From positions 40,696,501 through 40,760,500 of the forward strand of contig OX031057.1 of the NCBI GenBank assembly GCA_943736015.1: 64,000 nucleotides of DNA, in the 5' to 3' direction. Both the position numbers and the translations under genes were made by a program. Source of the stretch: Tridacna crocea. Taxonomy: Eukaryota > Mollusca > Bivalvia > Cardiida > Cardiidae. The notes beneath the pieces were generated by a model. The model was not told where the DNA came from. It saw only the letters and a list, made by a program, of their open reading frames with translations, and ran no database searches. Each line of letters starts with the position of its first letter. Position 1 is the first letter of the stretch. Shown piece after piece: positions 52,501 through 61,500 of this stretch.

Positions 52501-55500
52501 CTATAAGCTGGGCTGGGTGGAGGGGAGAGAAACTTTCTTCCTCAGGTACTGATTTGAAGCCAAACAAATTACCATACTACAGATAGACAAAATCTTTCAG
52601 ATCTACTTCAGCAAAACTGCTACAGATCAAAACTACTTACAGGGTCACCTCGTTCACCTTTGGATCCGGGGCCACCTGGGACTCCTGGTTCTCCCTTCTG
52701 ACCTTGATCACCCTGTAAACCCACTGGTCCTACAGAACCGTAATGTCCCTGAAATCAGTATATAATCAATGTTAGTCAACCATCAATTTAACCCATTACC
52801 AAACTACAATATTTTAGGCTTGTTCAAATCGAAAGCATTTGCAGATGACAAAATAAAAGTACTGAAAATTTGAAATTTGTTTTGTGAAGGGTAGAAAACA
52901 TTGTGGGAAAAGGAGAAAATGCCGGTTACCCTCCTTTTCCCACAATGTTTTCTAAAGGCTTCTTTCTCAGGGGCGTCAAAAGTAGGGATTGTGTGTTAAT
53001 AAAATTCTTTGTGCAATGACAGATCAGCTCATTACTTCAACTAATATTAACTCTTCTCCCACATGGTCAAAACTTCAACTACACGGACTCAGAAGCCTTT
53101 TGGAAACTTTGTGAGAAAAAGAGAAAATGCTGGTAACTAGCATTTTCTCTTTTTCTGAAAATGTTTTCTGTTCTATCAAGGCAAAAATTGTGTTAATTTT
53201 GCGACCTTTAATATTTCGTCAGCAATTGCTTTCAATTTTACCAAAAGTGTTGATGTTTGGTAACAAGTTAAAGAAACTAACTCATTATAAGCTTCAAAAT
53301 TTACCTCATTACCACACAATCTAGTTTTTAATGACCCTGAAAGAAATAGGTTTCTGAAAACATTTGCAACCAACATTTCTTACTTTTTCTAACAATGTTT
53401 TCTAACCTTTCTAAAAGAAAATTCAACTTCTGAGACAAAGTTTGAACAAGTCATAAATACTTTCCTCTAGTAAGGAGTTGACCGTTTTCCAATTTTAAAC
53501 TTGTTCACTTGGAAAGCTTCTGCAGAGACAAATTAACTCTTTACCAAATGACAACATTTTAGACTAGTCCAAATTGAAAGCACCTGTAGACAACAAAATA
53601 AACGTAACTCAAAAATTGAAATTTGTTTCCAGCAGGGTGGAAAACACAGTGGGAAAAGGAGAAAATGCTGGTTACCAGCATTTTCTCCTTTTCCCATAAT
53701 GTTTTCAAAAGGTTTCTATCTCAGGGTCGTAAAAACCAGGGATTGCTTGGTAAAGGGTTAAGTCTGACTGGAATGATAGGATGCATTTATTAGATGATAG
53801 AGAGCATTTTGCGAACAGAAAGAAATGCTGGTTGCCAGCATTTTTGCTTTTTGTCATGATGCTTTCAGAGGTTTCTTTTATTTGTGTCAATAAAATATGG
53901 GGTTATTTGTTGAAAAGTTGAGATTGATGCTCACAAGAAGTATTTTCGCATTATGGCATTCACAAATATAGGAGGAATGCTGAGGGAAAAGGGGGTTAAC
54001 TCTTTACCACACAATCCTGAATTTTAACGACCCTGAGAAAGAAGCCTACAGAAACCGTTGTGGGAAAAGGAGAAAATGCTGGTAAACATAATTTTTACCT
54101 TTCCCCACATAAAAACAATTTTCAAAGTTTCGATCACTTTTATTTTGTTGTCTGCAAATGCTTTCAATTTGGACCAGTCTAAAATTTTACCATTTGGTAA
54201 AGAGTTTATGCATCTGTAAAATGTATCAATCCATGTTTGCCCGCATAGTTTGTGCAGGCAGATATGGATTAACCCATTACCACTCAATCCCTACTTTTGA
54301 CGCCCCTGAGAAAGAAGCCTTTAGAAAACACTGTGGGATAAGGAGAAAATGCTGGTAACCAGCATTTTCTCCTTTTCCCACAGTGTTTTCTACCCTTCCC
54401 AGAACAAATCTCTATTTTTCAGTCACCTTTATTTTGTCGTCTGCAAATGCTTTCAATTTGGACCAGTCTAAAATTTTCTTGTGTGGTTAAGAGTTAAAAA
54501 AAAATGTTCTTTGTTAATATCAGTTGGTTGTTGGACAAAATGTGTGTTATGGATCCATAATAATGTTAACTCTTTACTAAAGTATAAAATTTTAGACTGG
54601 TCCAAATTGAAAGCATTTGCAGACGTCAAAATAAATGTGACTGAAAATTTGAAATTTGTATCCAAGAGTAAACATGGTGGGAAAAGGAGAAAATGCTGGT
54701 TACCGGCATTTCCTCCTTTTCCCACAATATTTTCAAAAGGCTGATCTTATTTGAGAGCATTTGCAAATGTCAAAATAAAAAACACTGAAAATTTATAATT
54801 TGTATCGAAGAGAAGAGAAAACATTGTGGGAAAAGGAGAAAATGCTGGTTACCAGCATTTTCTCCTTTTCCCACGATGTTTTCAAAAGGCTTCTTTCTCA
54901 GGGTCGTCAAAAGACAGCATTGGGTGGTAAAGGGTTAAGACTTGCTTGGTATAATGGATTACAGAGATGCATCAAACACCCTTTCCCTTGCACATGACTC
55001 AAATACTGTGGTCTTCCTATAACCTTTCAATTACATGTACATGTACTGCACACCTAATTCCAAAGTGTCCTTGAATCTGCTTACCAAATGTAAAGTATTT
55101 ATGCTATATTTCTGATGGTAATTTGAGTCAACATAACTTTTTTCAGCTTAGTATGGAAGACAGAACCTCAGGAAAGGCTTCTCAGTAAATATGAGTATTT
55201 ATAGCATACCCTTGACACAAATTTTTCTTAATATTTTGAAAAAGCTTCCTTTTGGGTAAAGCTGAAGGTATCAATAGCTCTGCATTCCAGTCCAATATCA
55301 AAGGGAGCTAACTTTTACATATACTATAAAGTATCAAAAGAGTTCTCTAGGGCCTGTATTCATCAGCCATATTAATTTTCAGAAGTTGTAATACAGAAAG
55401 TAGCACATCTTCCAATACATGGATCCGTGGAAATCGATATTTGACCAATCAGGACATCGCATTTATTCTACCCGATGTCCTACCTTGGTGTCTGCTATTT

Positions 55501-58500
55501 CGGCTCACAAATAAACGACTGTTAACGTTGGAAGAATGCAATTCTCTTTACTTATGTTGTGTTTTTAACGTTTGAATTTTGAAAAAACCTTAAAAAATGT
55601 GCTTTGCGAACGTGTACCGATGACGTGAGATCACGCAGAGGCTATAGACAAGTTTAAATTGTGATGATTACTGAAAATTTGAACTTATGCAAAGAGCTGA
55701 TCAGCGCTGGATAATGGATTAATTCAAAGTATTCTATAATTTTTCCCCTCTGACAGAGAAAACTGGAAAACAAAGGTAAAAATAGACCTATATGAAGCAT
55801 TAATAAAAAGAAAATACTTTTACTTGAATATCTAACCTTGTTCAATAACCTATGCACATCCAAAAAGTGTTTCAATTTGACATTAATCTTAACCCATGGA
55901 GCATGAAGAATATGCTGAATGTGTACTGGGATCGTATATACGATCTCTGATGTGTAGATATAGATCAGATTGCAAATTACATGATGATTAGTCTTGGATT
56001 TAAGAACCTGCTGTTTACAATAAGCACTTTGACGTGTAGTTCTTGAGTATATTTCAATTTTTAAAAAAAGTCTAACTTCTGATCTGGTGGAACTTGGAAA
56101 TTTTTCTCTTGACTTATCTGTTTTAACCATTTACCACAGAACGGGTTTTAACGACCCGTAGAAAGCTTTTAAAAGCATTGCGGAGAAAGGAGAAAATGCT
56201 TGTAACATTCATCTTATCCTTTTCTCACTGTATTTTGCTTTCTTTCAAAAACAAATTTCAATTTTTGAATCATTTATTTTGTTGTCTGCAAATATCTGAG
56301 TTTGGATTTCTCTAAAAATTTTGTCATTTTGGTGACGAGTTTAAATGGATTAGCACATCTGCACATTAGCACAAAGGGTGTGTTGGTAAACTGTTAATTT
56401 GATAAGAAGTGTGTTTGATTGCAAAGCAAATTACCGCTCTAATCAACTTGACCACCCGTTGTCATCAGTATTTCATATCCTACCGTCAATGATATTAACA
56501 ATTTTCTTAATTGACAACACACTTAACGCATTTTATAATCCATCAGACAACCCTTGGCCCCTTAACCTGTTATTAAAGTTTTTCATTTATTTAAACCTCT
56601 CTGTAGAATCAGACATTCTATAAACTTTTCGAAAGGTTTGTAATTCAATGTTATTTAAGTTGGTATGATGCTGAGATGACCTTACTAGCCCAATGGAAGC
56701 AATAAATATCGTCAATTCTATTATTCAGTGACAAAACAGAGATTTGTTGATGTTTTTTATATGTTCAAATTTTTGTTTAAACATTTAAATCTGTTACATT
56801 GTACGTCGCCCCCGTAATTCGCCCTTTTAATACATCTCCGTATGTAAATTAGTTAAGCATCTTTAAATTGCTTACTGAGAATTTATCATCGATAGAAATA
56901 TATTATTAAAATACTTTTTTCGGAATTTTATTGAGAGAAACAGTCATGACAGCACGATTTAAGTAACCTATCTGCTATACTGTATATGTATTGACTACGT
57001 TTGTTTGTGAGATCTTGGCAACAGTAACTAAGGTAGTCGGTTTATCTTATCACCACGGATCCATGTACATGTATTGGCTAAACCATTTGCTTAGCAAATC
57101 AGAAGTTGTGTTACCTTTAAATATAGAAAGTTCTTGACAAAAAGAATAAAAATGTTCTTTTAAATGGTTGGTAAATACAAACCTAGAGCGTTATACTGGA
57201 AATTTTATCAAATTTTGATTTAATGTAAACAGATTTTAAATATATATGAAATACAGTGACCATGTTAATTCAAAATAATTTAGCGGACAAAGTATAGGGT
57301 GTCAAACATACCTTTTCTCCCTTCAGTCCTTGATCTCCCTTTGGTCCAGGTATTCCTGTAAGTCCCTGATGGATAGATAGATTGATGTACAGTTTTTAAC
57401 TCTTTACAAGGCAACAAAATTTTAGCCTTGTCCAATTGGAAGCATTTGCAGTCAACAATTTCAGTGTGGCCCAAATACAGCATTGTCTTCTATGGGGTAG
57501 AAAACATTGTGGGAAATGGAGAAAATGCTGGTTACCAGCATTTTCTCCTTCTCCAACAATGTTCTCAATGTTGGCATTTTGTAAGGGATTGAATACAAAG
57601 TTTTATCTGACCTCTTATTAAAGGGTCAGTTCATAGACAGGGATAAAAAAAATTAAGCACATGTTAAATTTCAATGTTTATATATTGCATCTTCCTTTCT
57701 TTTTCACAAAACAGTTATATCTTCATATAACCCTTTACTCCACAGATACTCATTTTGACACATTGCTTGTAGGAGCCTTTGGAAAACATTGTGAGAAAAG
57801 GTGAAATTGCTCGTGACGAGCAATTTCACCTTTTGTCACAATGTTTTCTATGCTATCAAAAGGTGCCATATACACATAAGAAACAGGTTCATCCTTGCTG
57901 TTATTTAGGGTCAATTAGAGATACCATAGAAATGCCTTATGGGGTAAAGGGATAAATGAACTCGTAATCACAATTTAGATGAGCAGGTTTTAATATTGAG
58001 TTTTTTAATCCCCCAAAAAGTGATTTATGTCTGTCTTTTTTTTTTTCATTGAATTGCCTGAAATATAACTGAAAAAATGCATCTCCTAAAGGAGGATTTT
58101 ACATAAGCAGAGGTAATCATGTTGTAATATTACTATTAGTTCTTCACCAAATCTCATGAGACAATGCATATGATTACCTTCTATATAAGAATTATAGCTA
58201 TTATTGCCTCATACATCTTGCTTATATGAAGCACTACTTTTTACTAAGTGACAAAATGTCATTCTTGTCAATATTGAAAACATTTGTATTTTACCATCAG
58301 TAAATGTGGCTAAAAGAAAAGGATTTGCCTCTGGGCAAAAAAGAAACATCATAGGAAAAGGACAAAATGCTGGTCACTAGCATTTTCTCCTTTTCCTACA
58401 AGGATTCAAAAAGCCTTCTCCGTAAAATGTTGTTCAGCTCTTTATTACAAAGTTTCTGTGTATGACAGTGCTGTAAACAATATTGACACATGACTACAAA

Positions 58501-61500
58501 CAATACTTACAATGATACCTGGATCACCTGGTAGTCCAGGGGGTCCTGGTGGTCCAGCTTCACCCTAAGGAAAATAGTAACACATTTTTTTAAATCTAAA
58601 CATAAAATTTTTACCTAAAGAAAGTTGTGAGATAATTCCTGTCGACATTTTCTTTAATTACCTTCTATGTTTCTATATGGCATGCAACAAAGATGCACTA
58701 TAACATTGAATAAAGTGTTCTCTTTGGATGAGCCTGAGCAGTCCAGTCCATACAAGCTAATCCAAAATGGTACTTCCTTTTTTTCGACAAGTCTACTGTA
58801 GTACAAAATCTAATTGAGTCATAAAGTGCAGTCTTGGATTAGCCTGCGTAGACTGCACATGCTGGTCTGAGACAACACTTTATGCAAATGTCCAAATGCC
58901 CCTTTTCATGTGTTGCGAGCCATCTATATGCTCACAAGAGTTTAAAGTATTTAGAAAGCTTTTGACTCTTTGTTTCTTAATATGACCACAGTTTTGGAAA
59001 GAATGAAGAAAAAAAATATGGAAAAAAATGAAATACTGGTAATCTGCATTTCCTCCTTTTTTTCTATTTTTTTCTAAAATTTAAAAGACAATTTCTATCA
59101 TCCAAACTTCATCAATTTCATTATCTGTGAATGCTGTGGATTAGGACATGTTTAGAACTTAGTTGTTTTGTAAATAATTAAACTTACCTGTTGTCCTGGC
59201 TGCCCTGGAGGTCCTTGGGGTCCAGTTCTTCCTGTCCCACCCTGTGTGATAGTAAGTGATGTGATAAGCACATACTATAAATCCTTTATATCAATATACA
59301 TGTGAGCATTTAACTCATTACCAAACGACAATATTTTAGGATTGTCCAAATCAAAAGCATTTGCAGACAACAAAATAAAAGTGACTGAAAATTTAAAATT
59401 TGTCTTGTGAAGGGTAGAAAACATTGTGGGAAAAGGAGAAAATGCTGGTTACCAGCATTTTCTCCTTTTCCCACAATGTTTTCTAAGGGCTTCTTTCTCA
59501 GGGGCGTCAAAAGTAGAGATTGTGTGGTAATGGTTTAAATCTCTTAAACTTATGCAATCTGAACATAATGTAAGTAATGAACTGAGAATGTAAACAGGCT
59601 TTTCTCAATGTGGCATAAAACAAAATATATGTTTACTTTTTATCAGCAAAATTTCAGACTTGTCCAATTTGAAAGCTTTTGCAGATAAAATACAATAAAA
59701 TAAAATAAAATAAGATAAAATGAAATAAAATGAAATGAAATAAAATAAATAAATAAATAAATGCCACTCCAAAATTGAAATTTGTTTTTGGGAGGGTATG
59801 ATTAATGTGGGAAAAGAGAAAATGCTGGTTACCAACTCTTCAGAAAATGATAAAATTTTTCACTTGTCCAAATTGAAAGGCTTTGCAGACAACAAATTTA
59901 AGGTGATTCAAAAACTGAAATTTGACATTGGGGAGGATAGAAAACATTGTGAGAGATCGCAAAAAGGCTAATTTCCAGCATTTTTTTTTCCTTTTTCCAC
60001 AATTTTTTTTCCAAAAGACCTGTCCATCAGTGTTGTCAAAACATAGGATTGTTTGGTAAAGTTGAACTAATTTAAATCTGCCAATAACAAAATTCCACAG
60101 TTAAATCTCTAAGTATTTAAAAACTCTTTACCACACAATCCCGACTTTTAACGACCCTAAGGAAGGGGACTCTTGAAAGCATTTTAGGAAAAGGAGAAAA
60201 TGCTGGTCACCATATAACATCCAAGAATGTTTTCTAACCTTTCAGTGACAAATAAATACCATCATTTGAACCATGGTTAGTATCTCCTATAAAAACTCCT
60301 ATAAAAATGCCTTACTTAGCCCTTTCCCAAACAAGCCCTGGTTTTTACGTGTCTGCAGTAAAAGTCTTTTGAAAACACTCTGGGAAAAGGAGAAATTGCT
60401 CGTAATGAGCAATTTCTCCTTTTCCCACAGTGTTTTCTACCCTTTTTGAGAACTTTCTGCCATTTTCTCAAAATCTAAAATTGTCTCTGCAAACTCTTTC
60501 AATTCGAAAGAGTCCAAAATTTGTTGTTTTGAAAAGGGTTAAAGATGAGCCAAAAAGTTTGTTGAGTGGTAAAGGGTAAAATTAAATTGAGTAACACAGC
60601 TAGTGGCTAGAGAGTTACCATTTGACCAGGAGCACCTCGTGGACCCAATGGTCCTGGTGGTCCCCTTTCTCCTTTGGGTCCAGCTTCTCCAATTGCTCCT
60701 TGGGGTCCAGGTAGACCTTGATCCCCTTGTTTACCATTTTGACCTCGAGGTCCTGTCTCTCCTGGAATTCCAGCTGGTCCCTGAAAGAAACAAATATTCC
60801 TCCATACTCTTTTCATATGACAAGTATTGTTTTGTAATATGTCAAAGTAAAAACAAAAGGCATCTATAATACATTAACTCAGCTTGAGATTGACGACAAA
60901 ATTTTTGGTTTGTCCAATTCAAAAGCATTTGCAGATGACAAAATAAACATGGATGAAAATTTGAAATTTGTTTTGTGAAGGGTACAAAACATTGTGGGAA
61001 AAAGAGAAAATGCTGGTTACCGGCATTTTCTTCTTTTCCCACAATGTTTTCTAAAGACTTCTTTCTCAGTGGCATCAAAAGTAGGGATTGTGTGGTAATG
61101 GGATAACTCAATTATTTTCAGATGCTGTCATTGCTGTATTAGTTATGTGTTTACCATGTACCAAAACAAGAGCATTGCATGTGGTCGGCAATGCCTTAGT
61201 GCAGGTGCTTGATTTTGAGATAAGATTTAAAGTTGAAAAAAGGAGCATAACTGTGTCAAAAATAGTTTAATGTTTACCTACCCTTGTTGAAAAGATTTCC
61301 CTTTTGATAGGAAACAACATGTTCAAATTTGAGGTGATTATCTTCAGTTATGATGATGATAATTTTCGTCTTTGAGATAATAGAAAAAAATTGTGGAAAA
61401 AGAAGAAAATGCTCCTTTTCCAACACTTTTTTCAAAAGGCTTCTCATTTCCGGGCATTAAAAATTCAAGATTGTGTTATTAAGAGTGTAAGAAGAAATAC

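Noticed and set aside
55654-56130. 158-codon minus-strand frame
   Set aside because: No recognisable domain, AT-driven composition, and it overlaps a decayed repeat region inside a collagen intron.
52749-57311. Missing collagen exon in the longest intron
   Set aside because: Scanned for GGTCC-rich antisense Gly-Pro codons bounded by splice signals; none seen, and the Gly-X-Y frame joins cleanly from window exon 7 to 8.
60603-60869. 88-codon plus-strand frame
   Set aside because: Antisense shadow of collagen window exon 4.
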